Assembly (NCBI GenBank): GCA_035308765.1
Contig: DATGGA010000058.1
Span: forward strand, 1 to 64,000
Length of the DNA stretch: 64,000 nucleotides
Direction of reading: 5' to 3'
Source: RBG-16-66-20 sp035308765
Lineage (GTDB): Bacteria > Pseudomonadota > Gammaproteobacteria > Burkholderiales > SG8-39
The notes under the pieces were generated by a model. It was given only the letters and a program-made list of their open reading frames with translations, ran no database searches and had not been told where the DNA came from. Positions 7,904-17,700 of this stretch are shown one piece after another. The stretch's first letter is position 1. Each line of letters opens with the position of its first letter. A program made the translations under genes and the position numbers.

Positions 7904-9046
7904 ACCCAGGGGCTTGAAGCGTCCGTTGAGCGCGCGCGAACTGTCGAGGCCCCACCAGCCATCGATCGCGGTCGCGTAGATGTTCCTGAAATCCACCGCG
8001 AAACGCAGGTTGCCGCCTTCCAGCGCGTCCAGGCGCGGCGCATCGCCGTAAAGACCGCCGCGCACCTTTCCGCCGGCGACGAAATGCGCCGCCGCGGTTC
8101 CGTGATCGGTACCCGAAGTGTCGTTTTCCTTCGGCCGGCGCCCGAATTCGGCGTAGGTGAAGATCAGCGTCGAATCCCAGCGCCCCTTCTCGACCAGCGC
8201 GCCCTTGAGCGCCGCCATGCCCTCGGCGAATTCGCCCAGCAGCCGCGCCTGCGTGCCGGCCTGGTTCTGGTGGGTGTCGAAGCCGCCGAGGGATAGCCGG
8301 ATCGCGGCGACGCCGGCGCCGTTCGCCGCCAGCTGCGCCGCGGTGCGCACCGCGTTGCCGAACGGCCCCTTCGGAAATTCCGTGCGGAACTCCACGTCGG
8401 TCTCGAGGTGGCTCGCCGCCGCGGCGATGTCCGACTCGATCTTGAGGATGTGCGCCAGCGCGGCGTTGCGCGGCGCGGCGCCGGATGGATTGGCGAGCCG
8501 GGCCTGGCGCTGGAACTGCGCGGGATCGTTCAGCGCGAGCACGCGCGCTCCGGTGCCGGCAAGCGGCCCCATGTCATTGCTGCCGACCACGACGCCGTCG
8601 GCGGCAAACGCCACGGGCGGCGGGGCCGCGGCAAAGCAGCGGGCGAGCCAGCCCTCGGCAAGGTACTGCTCGCTGGCGGAAGCCGTATCCCAGATTTCGA
8701 TGGAGCGGAAATGCGACAGGTTCGGGTTGGCGTAGCCCACGCCCTGCACGACGGCGAGTTCGCGCGCTTGCCAGAGCGGCAACAGCGGCTTGAGCGCGGG
8801 GTGCAACCCCGTGCGCTCGTCGATCTGCAGCACCTGGTCGCGTGCAATGGCGAGGCGAGGCCGCAGCGAGTAGTACGCCGCGTCCGCGTAGGGAACCACC
8901 GTATTCAGGCCGTCATTGCCGCCCTTGAGTTCTACGAGAATCAACAGCCGACCGTAGCCGGAGAACTGCGCCGACGCTTGCGCCAGCGCGAAACGCGGCA
9001 CCGTCAGCGCGGCGATCGAAGCAGCCAGGAAATCGCGGCGCTTCAT
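7886..9046 (-). CDS. DUF1501 family exported protein
   Basis: A 386-residue protein with a Tat-type signal (MKRRDFLAAS then a hydrophobic stretch ending ALAQA), so it is likely exported folded. DUF1501 proteins belong to a sulfatase/alkaline-phosphatase-like superfamily of uncertain activity. Visible blocks are VELKGGNDGLNTVVPY near the start and FTYAEFGRRPKENDTSGTDH followed by GTAAAHF near residue 310. It overlaps the DUF1800 gene by 4 bp (ATGA). The two families are usually adjacent and are assumed to act together outside the cytoplasm. Confidence 0.88.
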   Translation of the reverse strand: MKRRDFLAASIAALTVPRFALAQASAQFSGYGRLLILVELKGGNDGLNTVVPYADAAYYSLRPRLAIARDQVLQIDERTGLHPALKPLLPLWQARELAVVQGVGYANPNLSHFRSIEIWDTASASEQYLAEGWLARCFAAAPPPVAFAADGVVVGSNDMGPLAGTGARVLALNDPAQFQRQARLANPSGAAPRNAALAHILKIESDIAAAASHLETDVEFRTEFPKGPFGNAVRTAAQLAANGAGVAAIRLSLGGFDTHQNQAGTQARLLGEFAEGMAALKGALVEKGRWDSTLIFTYAEFGRRPKENDTSGTDHGTAAAHFVAGGKVRGGLYGDAPRLDALEGGNLRFAVDFRNIYATAIDGWWGLDSSRALNGRFKPLGLLKQM

Positions 9047-10491
9047 TTAAGCTGATACACCGGATCGGCAGCGAAGGCGCGCACCAGTTCGATGCCCTGC
9101 CCGACCGGCGGCGGATTCGCAGGCGGCATGGGCAGCAGCACCGTCTGCACCGCCGCTTCCCGTCCGTCGAAGGGCTTGAGCCATTCGTTGGCGGAGAATC
9201 TGATGTCGAGCATGGCGCGCATCATGCGGTCCTGCATCGGTTTCGCCGGGTCGGATGCCTGCATGCGCTCGGGCGCCATGCGGTTCTCGTCCACGCGCAG
9301 CAGGCGCTCCACGAACTGCCTGCGGGCCAGCAGCGTCCTGGAGCTGATCCACGCCTCTCCGCCGGGCCATCCCTTCACGTTCGGCGGCGCGAGCAGGTCC
9401 TGCCCCAGCTGGCGCATGACGAGCACGAACGGCAGCGGATCGGAGTAATCGATGCGGAACTGGCGCAGCGTGCCGACCACCAGGTCGGCGGGCGACTTGA
9501 CCAGGGCGCCGCGGTTGGCCGGCGCCCAGAAGGCGTCGCTCAGCAGAAGATCGCGCAGCGCAGCGCGGATCGAGTAGCCGGTCTCCCTCAGTGTATGCGC
9601 GACCCGCTCCAGTTCCGCGCGCTCGCGTTCGTCCGCGGGCGCGGGCGACACGAACTCGCGCCACAGCTTCGCGGCGATGAAGCGCGAAGTCTCGGGCCGC
9701 GCGAGCAGCAGGTCGAGCACGTTGTCGCCGTCCAGGTCGCCGCTGCGGCCGAGCACCGTTTTTTCGCCGGAATCGTGCAGCAACGGCCGGTACCTGAACT
9801 CTCCGGTGTCGGGTTCGATGCTCCAGCCCGTGAAGGCGCGCGCCGCCTCCTTGACGTCCTGCTCCGAATAATTGCCTTCGCCCAGCGTGAACAGCTCCAT
9901 CACCTCGCGCGCGAAGTTTTCGTTCGGCTGGCCGCGCCGGTTTGCCGCGCCATCCAGGTAGACGAGCATCGCCGCGTTCTTCGACACCGCATGCAGCAGC
10001 TCGCCGAAGCTGCCCAGCGAGTAGCGCCGCAGCAGCAGGTTCTGGCGGTACATGAGGACCGGCGAGCGCACCTTCTGCAGGCTGGAGGTGAAATGGTTGT
10101 GCCAGAAGAGCGTCATGCGCTCGGTGAGCGGCGAATCGGTGCTGCGCATCTCATCCAGCCACCAGCCCTTGAGTTCCAGGCCGCGAACGACGAGTTCGCG
10201 CTGATACTGCTGGCGCTCTTCCGCGCCCATCATCCGCACGCGGCCCGGCGGCTGCCAGTCGTTCACCCACGCCGGCGGTGCGGTGCGCGCCGCCTGGCGC
10301 ACGGCGTAGAGTTCGCGCTCCACCGCCTCGCGCCGGGAAAGCCCGGCATATTCGTCGACCCGCGCCAGTGGCGCTTCGAAACCGGTGCGGCTCAGGAAGT
10401 GCCGTGCGTCTTCGGCGCCCATCCCGGCTTCTGCGGCGCCGGCGGCAAGGCCCGCCAGAAGCAGAAAAATCCTAGCGGCGCTCGAGGTCAC
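9043..10491 (-). CDS. DUF1800 family exported protein
   Basis: A 482-residue protein with an N-terminal hydrophobic signal (RIFLLLAGLAAGAAEA). The DUF1800 core is present: DARHFLSRTGFEAP near residue 27, MTLFWHNHFTSS near 126, NENFAREVMELFTLG near 190 and ARAFTGWSIEPD near 218. The biochemical role of the family is not established, but it nearly always partners DUF1501. It is first of the two-gene pair, with the small charged protein gene upstream overlapping its start by 20 bp, so the three probably form one transcript. Confidence 0.88.
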   Translation of the reverse strand: MTSSAARIFLLLAGLAAGAAEAGMGAEDARHFLSRTGFEAPLARVDEYAGLSRREAVERELYAVRQAARTAPPAWVNDWQPPGRVRMMGAEERQQYQRELVVRGLELKGWWLDEMRSTDSPLTERMTLFWHNHFTSSLQKVRSPVLMYRQNLLLRRYSLGSFGELLHAVSKNAAMLVYLDGAANRRGQPNENFAREVMELFTLGEGNYSEQDVKEAARAFTGWSIEPDTGEFRYRPLLHDSGEKTVLGRSGDLDGDNVLDLLLARPETSRFIAAKLWREFVSPAPADERERAELERVAHTLRETGYSIRAALRDLLLSDAFWAPANRGALVKSPADLVVGTLRQFRIDYSDPLPFVLVMRQLGQDLLAPPNVKGWPGGEAWISSRTLLARRQFVERLLRVDENRMAPERMQASDPAKPMQDRMMRAMLDIRFSANEWLKPFDGREAAVQTVLLPMPPANPPPVGQGIELVRAFAADPVYQLK

Positions 10492-10759
10492 GGTTCGTTT
10501 CCTGCACGTCGCGGCGCAGCTTCTCGCGCTCTTCCGGGGTGCGGCCGCGCTCGAGGGTGCGCTGATCGCGCTCTTCGCGCCAGCGCTCCCGTGCCTCCTC
10601 GCGCGTCATGTTGCCGTTGCGCACCTGCTCGCGCAGCCGCTGGCGATCCTCCCAGCTCATACGCCGCTCGGGTGGCGGCATCGGATGCGCTCTCGGACCC
10701 GGCTGGGCAAGCGCGGAGCTGAGCACGAGGGCGAGCATGGCGGCGGCGAGCGATTTCAC
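10472..10759 (-). CDS. small exported highly charged protein
   Basis: A 95-residue protein with a clear signal peptide (SLAAAMLALVLSSALAQ). The mature part is almost entirely charged and helical, rich in R and E, with repeats such as WEDRQRLREQ, REEARERWREERD and EEREKLRRDV. I do not recognise a named family. It resembles small periplasmic Arg/Glu-rich helical proteins that might act as adaptors or chaperones. Its last 20 bp overlap the DUF1800 start, implying co-expression with that pair. Confidence 0.72.
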   Translation of the reverse strand: MKSLAAAMLALVLSSALAQPGPRAHPMPPPERRMSWEDRQRLREQVRNGNMTREEARERWREERDQRTLERGRTPEEREKLRRDVQETNRDLERR

Positions 10760-10817
10760 GGTTCCGAGGATAGTACGTGGCGTCGGCCTAAGCTGTTGGC
10801 CGCGCAGGACGAATTTT

Positions 10818-10852
10818 GTAACAATTCATGTCTACCGCGGTTCGAGGTAACA
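10818..10852. promoter_or_regulatory. possible OmpR-type half-sites upstream of ompR
   Basis: GTAACA occurs twice (10818-10823 and 10847-10852) in the 136-bp gap upstream of ompR, each fitting the loose GxxAC half-site of OmpR. The 29-bp spacing is not the classical 10-bp arrangement, so this is only a candidate for autoregulation. Confidence 0.2.
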
Positions 10853-10895
10853 CGTTGTTGCACGGTCGAGAGCGCACCGATGTACCCTGCCGCGC

Positions 10896-11639
10896 ATGGC
10901 TGACCTGAAAAAGAGAGTGCTCGTCGTGGACGACGACCAGCGGCTGCGCGAGCTGGTGGTGCGCTACCTCGGCGAACAGGGCTTCGAAGCGAAGGCGGTA
11001 TCCGACGCCGCGGGCATGGATCGCCAGCTGGCCCGCGAGCGCTACGACCTCCTGGTGCTGGATCTGATGCTGCCCGGCGAGGACGGTCTTGCGATCTGCC
11101 GCCGCCTGCGGGGAGCAAACGCGGTGCCGGGCTCCGGCCCCGCGATCATCATGCTGACGGCGAAGGGCGACGAAGTGGACCGGATCGTCGGCCTGGAAAT
11201 GGGCGCCGACGACTACCTTCCCAAGCCGTTCAACCCCCGCGAGCTGGTGGCGCGCGTCAATGCGGTGCTGCGGCGCCGGCAGCCCGCCGGGCCGCCGGGC
11301 GCGCCGGCGCTGGACGCGGAAGTCCACCGCTTCGGCGCCTTCGAATTCAACCTCGCGATGCGCAGCCTGGCGCGCGACGGCAAGCCGGTCGCGCTCACCA
11401 CCGGGGAGTACTCGGTGCTCAAGGTCCTGGTGCAGCATCCGCGCCAGCCGCTGTCGCGCGACAAGCTGATGGAGCTCGCGCGCGGCCGCGAATACGGCGT
11501 GTTCGACCGCTCGATCGACGTGCAGATCTCGCGCCTGCGCAAGATCGTCGAGGAGGATCCCTCGCATCCGCGCCACATCCAGACGGTGTGGGGCTTCGGC
11601 TATGTCTTCGTGCCGGACGGCACGCCGCGCGAATCGTAA
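10896..11639 (+). CDS. ompR: OmpR-family DNA-binding response regulator
   Basis: A 247-residue response regulator. The receiver domain (about 5-120) has the acidic pocket D12-D13-D14, the phospho-acceptor D56 in LLVLDLMLPGEDG, T88 and K110 in LPKPF. A winged-helix output domain follows (about 140-240) with FDRSIDVQISRLRKIVEED and the terminal YVFVPDG. The match to OmpR is better than to other family members, notably in LTTGEYSVLKVLVQHPRQPLS. The partner envZ follows after 31 bp, so the pair probably senses envelope or osmotic conditions. No downstream porin gene is in the window. Confidence 0.92.
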   Translation: MADLKKRVLVVDDDQRLRELVVRYLGEQGFEAKAVSDAAGMDRQLARERYDLLVLDLMLPGEDGLAICRRLRGANAVPGSGPAIIMLTAKGDEVDRIVGLEMGADDYLPKPFNPRELVARVNAVLRRRQPAGPPGAPALDAEVHRFGAFEFNLAMRSLARDGKPVALTTGEYSVLKVLVQHPRQPLSRDKLMELARGREYGVFDRSIDVQISRLRKIVEEDPSHPRHIQTVWGFGYVFVPDGTPRES

Positions 11640-11670
11640 GCGCCCGGACGGATGATCACGTGAGCGGTGC

Positions 11671-12948
11671 ATGACCCTTTTCACGCGGTCGTTCCTGCTG
11701 ATCGCGCTGCTGATACTCGTTTCCGCCGCGGCCACCGTCCAGCTCTACCGCGTCTACGAACGGGAGCCGCGCGCGCGCGAGCTCGCGCAGCAGACCGTGA
11801 GCATCGTGAATCTCACGCGCGCCGCGCTGGTGAGCGCCGAACCGGTGCTGCGGCGCGGCCTGCTGATCGAACTGAACGAGCGCGAGGGCATCCGGCTCGC
11901 GCCCGTGACCGGCGACGAGGTGCTGGAGCCGCTGCCGGACGACGCGCTGTTCGATCTCGTGTCGCGGAAAATCCGGCAGGCGCTGGGCAAGCAGACCCGG
12001 TTCGCCTACGCGCGCGACAAGGTGCAGGGCTTCTGGGTCAGCTTCACCATCGACGAAGACGACTACTGGGTGATGCTGCCGCGCGAGCGCTTCGAACCGC
12101 CGCTCGGTCTCGAATGGCTGGAGGGCGCGCTCGCCTTGCTGGCGCTGGCGCTCACCGGCGCCTGGCTGATCGCCTCCACGCTCAGCCGTCCGCTGGGCGC
12201 GATCGCCGCCGCCGCGGGAGAAGTCGGCCGCGGCCAGGCGCCCGCCCCGCTGGCGGAAACCGGGCCGAGGGAGATGCGCACCGTTTCGGTGGCGTTCAAC
12301 CGCATGGCGGGAGACCTCGCCACCATGGAACGCGAGCGCGCCATGGTGCTGGCGGGGATCTCGCACGACTTGCGCACGCCGCTGTCGCGCCTGCGGCTCG
12401 CGATCGAGATGAGCGGCACCGACCGCGAGACCGCCGAGGGCATGGGTGCGGACGTCGAGGAAATGGACCAGGTCATCGGCCAGTTCCTTGCGTTCGCGCG
12501 CGGCGAAGACGAGCCGCACGCCGAAGAAGACCTGAATTCCCTGATTTCGGAACTGGCCGAGAGCTACCGCAAGCGCGGCAAGGACGTCGGCTTCAAATCG
12601 GGCCGGCTCCCGCCCCTGCGTTTCGCGCCGCTGGCGGTGCGCCGGGCCGTCGCCAACCTGGTGGACAACGCACTGCATTACGCCGGCGGCGCCATCGAGA
12701 TCGCGACCGCACGCGAAGGCGGCCACGCGGTGATCGAAGTCAAGGACCACGGCCCGGGCGTGCCGCCGGCCGAAGCCGAACGCCTGAAACGGCCTTTCAC
12801 GCGCCTGCAAAAAGCGCGCAGCGGCCGCGGCGGCGCCGGCCTCGGGCTGGCGATCGTGGAACGCATCGCGCGCGCGCACGGCGGCCGGCTCGATCTCGCG
12901 GCGCGCGAAGGCGGCGGCCTCGTCGCCCGCATCAGTCTGGTTGCCTGA
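11671..12948 (+). CDS. envZ: EnvZ-type sensor histidine kinase
   Basis: A 425-residue inner-membrane kinase. TM1 is at about 7-25, a periplasmic domain at about 30-148, TM2 at about 152-170, and a HAMP linker to about 220. The dimerisation/phospho-acceptor helix has H232 in GISHDLRTPLSRLR. The ATPase domain shows the N box (NLVDNALHYAGG) and the G boxes (KDHGPGVPP and GGAGLGLAIVERI). It phosphorylates and dephosphorylates OmpR. The gene starts 31 bp after ompR on the same strand. All catalytic motifs are intact. Confidence 0.92.
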   Translation: MTLFTRSFLLIALLILVSAAATVQLYRVYEREPRARELAQQTVSIVNLTRAALVSAEPVLRRGLLIELNEREGIRLAPVTGDEVLEPLPDDALFDLVSRKIRQALGKQTRFAYARDKVQGFWVSFTIDEDDYWVMLPRERFEPPLGLEWLEGALALLALALTGAWLIASTLSRPLGAIAAAAGEVGRGQAPAPLAETGPREMRTVSVAFNRMAGDLATMERERAMVLAGISHDLRTPLSRLRLAIEMSGTDRETAEGMGADVEEMDQVIGQFLAFARGEDEPHAEEDLNSLISELAESYRKRGKDVGFKSGRLPPLRFAPLAVRRAVANLVDNALHYAGGAIEIATAREGGHAVIEVKDHGPGVPPAEAERLKRPFTRLQKARSGRGGAGLGLAIVERIARAHGGRLDLAAREGGGLVARISLVA

Positions 12949-12956
12949 GGTCGCGC

Positions 12957-13571
12957 TCAGTCCGGGAAATGCCTCCGGGTGAGCGCGGCGAGGGCGCGCT
13001 CGCCCGAGTCGGCTGATTTCTCCAGCGCGGCGGCGATCAGTTCCATCTCGCGCCGACCGCGGTTCTGCGACAGCTTCCAGCGCGTCTCGATGCGCGCCAC
13101 CGCTATCGAGAAATTGACGATGCCGTCCAGCATCATGTCGACGTATTCCTGGCGCAGGGCGTCGAATTTCGGCAGCCACTGAGGGTCAAGGCTTTCGGTC
13201 AGCCTGCGCTGGGATTCGAATTTTTCTTTTTTATCGGAAATAATTCTTGGAACGCCATACGCATGTACCGCCGCGTAGTTCCAGGTCGGCACGCGCTCCT
13301 GGTCCTCGTACCAGCGAGGCGAGACGTAGGCATGCGGCCCGCTGAACAGGACCATCGCCTCGTCGTCGAAGAACTCCTTCCATTGCGGATTGTTCTTTGC
13401 CATGTGCATGTCGATGACGATCTGCCCGCCTTGCTCGTGCACCGTGACCGGCAGGTGCGAGGCGTGCAGGACGCCGGCGGTGCCCGTGACGAGGATCGGA
13501 AAGCCGTTCACGCGCATGAACTGGATCAGTTCGGCTCGGTCTGCTACTTGATTGTAGGGAGGGCTGTACAT
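12957..13571 (-). CDS. PaiB-like FMN-binding protein
   Basis: A 204-residue flavin-reductase-fold protein. The hallmark N-terminal segment (MYSPPYNQVADRAELIQFM), the central block FSGPHAYVSPRWYED and PTWNYAAVHAYG are all present. Characterised relatives include Bacillus PaiB, annotated as a transcriptional regulator, but the fold suggests an FMN/heme-binding enzyme and regulation is unproven. A short AT-rich patch around 13213-13256 encodes IISDKKEKFES. The gene converges on envZ and lies 6 bp downstream of ispF on the same strand. Confidence 0.85.
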   Translation of the reverse strand: MYSPPYNQVADRAELIQFMRVNGFPILVTGTAGVLHASHLPVTVHEQGGQIVIDMHMAKNNPQWKEFFDDEAMVLFSGPHAYVSPRWYEDQERVPTWNYAAVHAYGVPRIISDKKEKFESQRRLTESLDPQWLPKFDALRQEYVDMMLDGIVNFSIAVARIETRWKLSQNRGRREMELIAAALEKSADSGERALAALTRRHFPD

Positions 13572-13577
13572 GAGAAG

Positions 13578-14045
13578 TCACTCGATGAGTGCGATGGCCT
13601 GGGCGGCAATGCCTTCCCCGCGGCCGATGTAACCCAGTTTCTCGGTCGTGGTCGCCTTGATGCTCACGGCCGCCGGGTTGATGCCGAGGTCGGCGGCGAT
13701 GTTGCCGGTCATTCTCGCCACGTGCGGCGCCATGCGCGGCGCCTGGGCGAAGATCGTCGAGTCGACGTTGACGATCTTGTAGCCCGCGGCGGCTACCTTC
13801 TTCGCCGTGGTGCGCAGCAGTTCGCGGCTGTCCACCTCGCTGTACTGCGGATCGCTGTCCGGGTAATGCGAGCCGATGTCGCCCAGCGCGGCGGCGCCCA
13901 GCAGCGCGTCGCAGATCGCGTGCAGCAGCACGTCCGCGTCCGAGTGCCCTGCCAGGCCCTTTTCGTACGGTATCTCCACGCCGCCGACCACCAGCCTGCG
14001 GCCTTCGATCAGCGCGTGCACATCGAATCCCTGTCCTATCCTCAT
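13578..14045 (-). CDS. ispF: 2-C-methyl-D-erythritol 2,4-cyclodiphosphate synthase
   Basis: A 155-residue cytosolic enzyme that cyclises CDP-methylerythritol phosphate to MEcPP in the MEP isoprenoid pathway. Metal ligands D8, H10 (GFDVHAL) and H42 (SDADVLLHAICD) are intact. The C-terminal KATTTEKLGYIGRGEGIAAQ is the family signature. It is a homotrimer in known cases. The start ATG overlaps the ispD stop by 4 bp, so the two consecutive-pathway enzymes are translationally coupled. Confidence 0.96.
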   Translation of the reverse strand: MRIGQGFDVHALIEGRRLVVGGVEIPYEKGLAGHSDADVLLHAICDALLGAAALGDIGSHYPDSDPQYSEVDSRELLRTTAKKVAAAGYKIVNVDSTIFAQAPRMAPHVARMTGNIAADLGINPAAVSIKATTTEKLGYIGRGEGIAAQAIALIE

Positions 14046-14734
14046 CGCTTCTCCAGGATCGCCTCGGCGATTTTCATGTCCTCGGCAAAGGTTACCTTGA
14101 TATTTTCCCGGCTGCCCGCGACCAGGCGCGGCTGCAGCCCCATCTGCTCTATCGCGCTGGCCTCGTCGGTCACCGGAGGCTTTGCCTTCTTGAGGGCTTC
14201 CATCAGCAGGCCGTAGCGGAACATCTGCGGCGTCTGCGCCAGCCAGAGCTGGCTGCGATCTTCCGTGCCCGCGATGCGTTGCGTGCCCGCCTCATCCTTG
14301 CCCGCCCGTTTCACGGTATCAGCCGAGGGCAGCGCGAGGATGCCGCCGATGCTGTCGGCGCGCGTCTCGGCGATCAGGTTGGCGAGGTCCCGCTGCGGCA
14401 GGCAGGGCCGCGCCGCGTCGTGCACCAGGATCCAGTCGTCCGCATCCACCGCCGCTGTCGCCGCAATCATGCCGTTGTAGACGGAATCGCGCCGCGTCGC
14501 GCCGCCGCAGTACAGCGGCTGCAGGCGCCCTGCAAACGCGCTCCAGTCGAACTGCGCGAACTGCGGGTCTTCGGTTGCCAGCACCACGAATACATTCTCG
14601 ATCGGCGGCACGCAGACCGACTTCACCGCGTGCCACAGCATCGGCTTGCCGGCCAGCGCCAGATACTGCTTCGGCTGCTGCGCCCGCAGGCGCGTGCCGC
14701 CGCCAGCGGCAGGAATCAGCGCATGGAAGACCAA
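14042..14734 (-). CDS. ispD: 2-C-methyl-D-erythritol 4-phosphate cytidylyltransferase
   Basis: About 230 residues. It transfers CMP from CTP to methylerythritol phosphate in the MEP pathway. The nucleotide-binding motif ALIPAAGGGTRL with the lysine of PKQYLALAGKPML is intact, and VHDAARPCLP (about residue 100) is the metal/substrate loop. I chose a TTG at 14734 because family members start only a few residues before the ALIPAAG motif. An in-frame ATG at 14773 would add 13 residues but lies beyond the promoter-like TATAAT shared with mfd. It is coupled to ispF. Confidence 0.93.
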   Translation of the reverse strand: MVFHALIPAAGGGTRLRAQQPKQYLALAGKPMLWHAVKSVCVPPIENVFVVLATEDPQFAQFDWSAFAGRLQPLYCGGATRRDSVYNGMIAATAAVDADDWILVHDAARPCLPQRDLANLIAETRADSIGGILALPSADTVKRAGKDEAGTQRIAGTEDRSQLWLAQTPQMFRYGLLMEALKKAKPPVTDEASAIEQMGLQPRLVAGSRENIKVTFAEDMKIAEAILEKR

Positions 14735-14762
14735 ATCGAATTCTTTCGTATTTTCAAGGCCG

Positions 14763-14768
14763 TATAAT
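14763..14768 (+). promoter_or_regulatory. -10 element of the mfd promoter
   Basis: A perfect TATAAT 22 bp before the mfd ATG, the only good -10 in the short divergent gap. No strong -35 box is visible at 16-18 bp. A mRNA beginning near 14775 would have a leader of about 16 nt. Confidence 0.55.
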
Positions 14769-14790
14769 TGCATGGCGCCCCTCTCTTGTC

Positions 14791-17700
14791 ATGCACCGAG
14801 ACCCACTTCCGGGCAAGAAACGCTACTGCGGCTTGACCGGCTCCTCCGACGCTCTCGCGCTTGCGCGCCTGGCTGCAGAGTCGCGCCCGCTTGCAGTGCT
14901 GAGCTCGATCGCGCTCGATGCTGCGCGCCTGCTTGAGGAGATAGCCTGGTTCGCGCCGCAATTGCGCAGCTGCCTGCTGCCGGACTGGGAGACGCTGCCG
15001 TACGACAGCTTTTCCCCGCACCACGACCTGGTGTCGGAGCGGCTGGCGACGCTCTACCAGATCCAGCGCGGCGATTTCGACATCGTCATCGTTCCCGCGG
15101 CCACCGCGCTGGTGCGGCTCTGCCCGCCGGCGTACCTGGCGGCCTACACATTCTTCCTGCGCCAGGGCGAACGCCTGGACGGCGATGCGCTGCGACGGCA
15201 GCTGGCGCTCGCCGGCTACAACGCGGTGACGCAGGTCATGACGCCCGGAGAATTCTGCTTCCGCGGCAGCATCGTCGACCTGTTTCCGATGGGCAGCGCC
15301 GTGCCCTACCGGCTCGACCTGGACGACGACTTGGTCGAAACCATCCGCACCTTCGACGTCGATTCGCAGCGCACGCTCTACGCCACCAAAGAGGTGAGGT
15401 TGCTGCCGGCGCGCGAGTTTCCGTTGGATGACAAGGGCCGGACCGGGTTCAGGGGGCGCTGGCGGGAATTGTTCGAAGGCGATCCGTCCAAGCGCCGCCT
15501 CTACAAGGACATTTCCAGCGGCGTGCCGGCGGCCGGAGTGGAGTACTACCTGCCACTGTTCTTCGATGCGCTCGCCACGATATTCGATTATCTGCCGGAG
15601 ACGTCGACGATCGTCCTGCATCGCGACGTCTCGGGCGCGATCCAGGCGTTCTGGCGCGACGCGCAGTCGCGCTTCAAGATGCTGGGCGGCGACCCGGACC
15701 GGCCGCTGCTCCCGCCGGCGCAGCTTTTCATGCCGTCGGAGGAGTTCTACACCCGCGTCAAGGCCTATCCGCGGATCGACATCGCCGAATCCCCGGAGGA
15801 GGACCTCGACCAGCCGGTCGCCGCCGCTTCCCTGCCGCCGCTCGCGGTGGATCGCCGCGCGAAAGATCCGCTGGCTTCCCTGAAGGCATACATCGCGGGA
15901 TCCGGACTGCGCGTGCTGCTCAGCTCCGAGTCGCCGGGGCGCAGGGAAACGATGCTGTCGTATTTCAGGGAATATGGCCTTGCGCCTTTCCCCTGTGAAG
16001 ATTTTCAAACTTTCAACGCGAAAAAAGTAAATCTTCAAATCGTCGTCTCGCCCCTCGCCAACGGCTTCAGCGTACCCGCGGAAGGCTGGGCCGTGATCAC
16101 AGAAGCCGAACTCTATGCCGGCACCGCGCGGCGCAAGGGGCGCGGCGCCAGGGCGCAGTCGTCGGTCGAAGGCATGCTGCGCGACCTCTCCGAGCTGAAT
16201 GTCGGCGATCCGGTGGTGCACGCGCAGCACGGCATCGGGCGCTACGGCGGCCTGGTCAACATGGATCTCGGCGAAGGCGTCACGGAGTTCCTGCTGCTCG
16301 AGTACGGCGGCGGCGACAAGCTCTACGTTCCGGTGTCGCAGCTCGAGGTGATATCCCGCTACTCGGGCGCGCAACCCGAAGAAGCACCGCTGCACAAGCT
16401 GGGCAGCGGCCAGTGGGACAAGGCGAGGAACCGCGCCGCCCGCCAGGTGCGCGACACCGCCGCCGAGCTGCTCGAGCTCTACGCCAAGCGCGCCGCGCGG
16501 CAGGGCCATGCCTTCGGCGTCAAGCAGCACGACGTGGATGCATTCGCTGACGGTTTCGGCTTCGAGGAAACCGCCGACCAGGCAGCCGCGATCCAGGCGG
16601 TGTCCTCCGACATGACTTCGGGCAAGCCGATGGACCGCCTGATCTGCGGCGACGTCGGCTTCGGCAAGACCGAGGTCGCGCTGCGCGCGGCGTTCGTCGC
16701 CGTCGCCGACAGTAAGCAGGTCGCCCTGCTCTGCCCGACCACGCTGCTGGTCGAGCAGCATTTCCAGACCTTCAGCGACCGCTTCGCCGACTGGCCCGTG
16801 AAAATCGGCGAACTTTCCAGGTTCAGGACCGGCAAGGAAAGTGCCGAGGTCCTGAAAAAGCTGGCCTGCGGCGACATCGACATCGCCATAGGCACGCACA
16901 AGCTGCTCTCCCGCGAGGTGAAGTTCGACCGCCTCGGCCTTGTGATCATCGACGAGGAACATCGCTTCGGCGTGCACCAGAAGGAAGCGCTGAAGCAGCT
17001 GCGCGCGGAAGTGGACGTGCTCACGCTGACGGCGACCCCGATCCCGCGCACCCTCGCGCTGTCCCTCGAGGGCCTGCGCGACTTCTCGGTGATCGCGACC
17101 GCGCCGGAACGGCGCCTCGCCATCAAGACCTTCGTCGCCGCGCATTCGGACGGACTGATCCGCGAGGCGGTGCTGCGCGAACTGCGCCGCGGCGGGCAGG
17201 TCTATTACCTGCACAACGAGGTCGACACCATCGAGCACGCCCACGACAAGCTGGCGCGGCTGCTGCCGGAAGCGCGCATCGCGGTGGCTCACGGGCAGAT
17301 GCGCGAACGCGAGCTCGAGCGCGTGATGCGCGAGTTCACGCAGCAGCGGCACAACGTGCTGCTGTGCTCGACGATCATCGAGACCGGCATCGACAACCCT
17401 AACGCGAATACGATGGTGATCCACCGCGCCGACAGGTTTGGGCTCGCGCAGCTGCACCAGTTGCGCGGCCGCGTCGGCCGCTCGCACCACCAGGCTTACG
17501 CTTACCTGCTCACCCCGCCGAAAGAGACGCTGGGCGCGCAGGCGAAGAAGCGCCTGGAAGCCATCCAGTCCATGGAGCAGCTCGGCTCGGGCTTCTACCT
17601 CGCGATGCACGACCTGGAAATCCGCGGCGCGGGCGAGGTGCTCGGCGATTCGCAGTCAGGCCAGATCCAGGAGATCGGCTTCGACCTGTACACGCGCATG

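Noticed and set aside
14716..17610. A 964-residue minus-strand frame
   Set aside because: It is a GC-skew shadow of mfd, rich in Arg/Ala/Gly with no recognisable domain.
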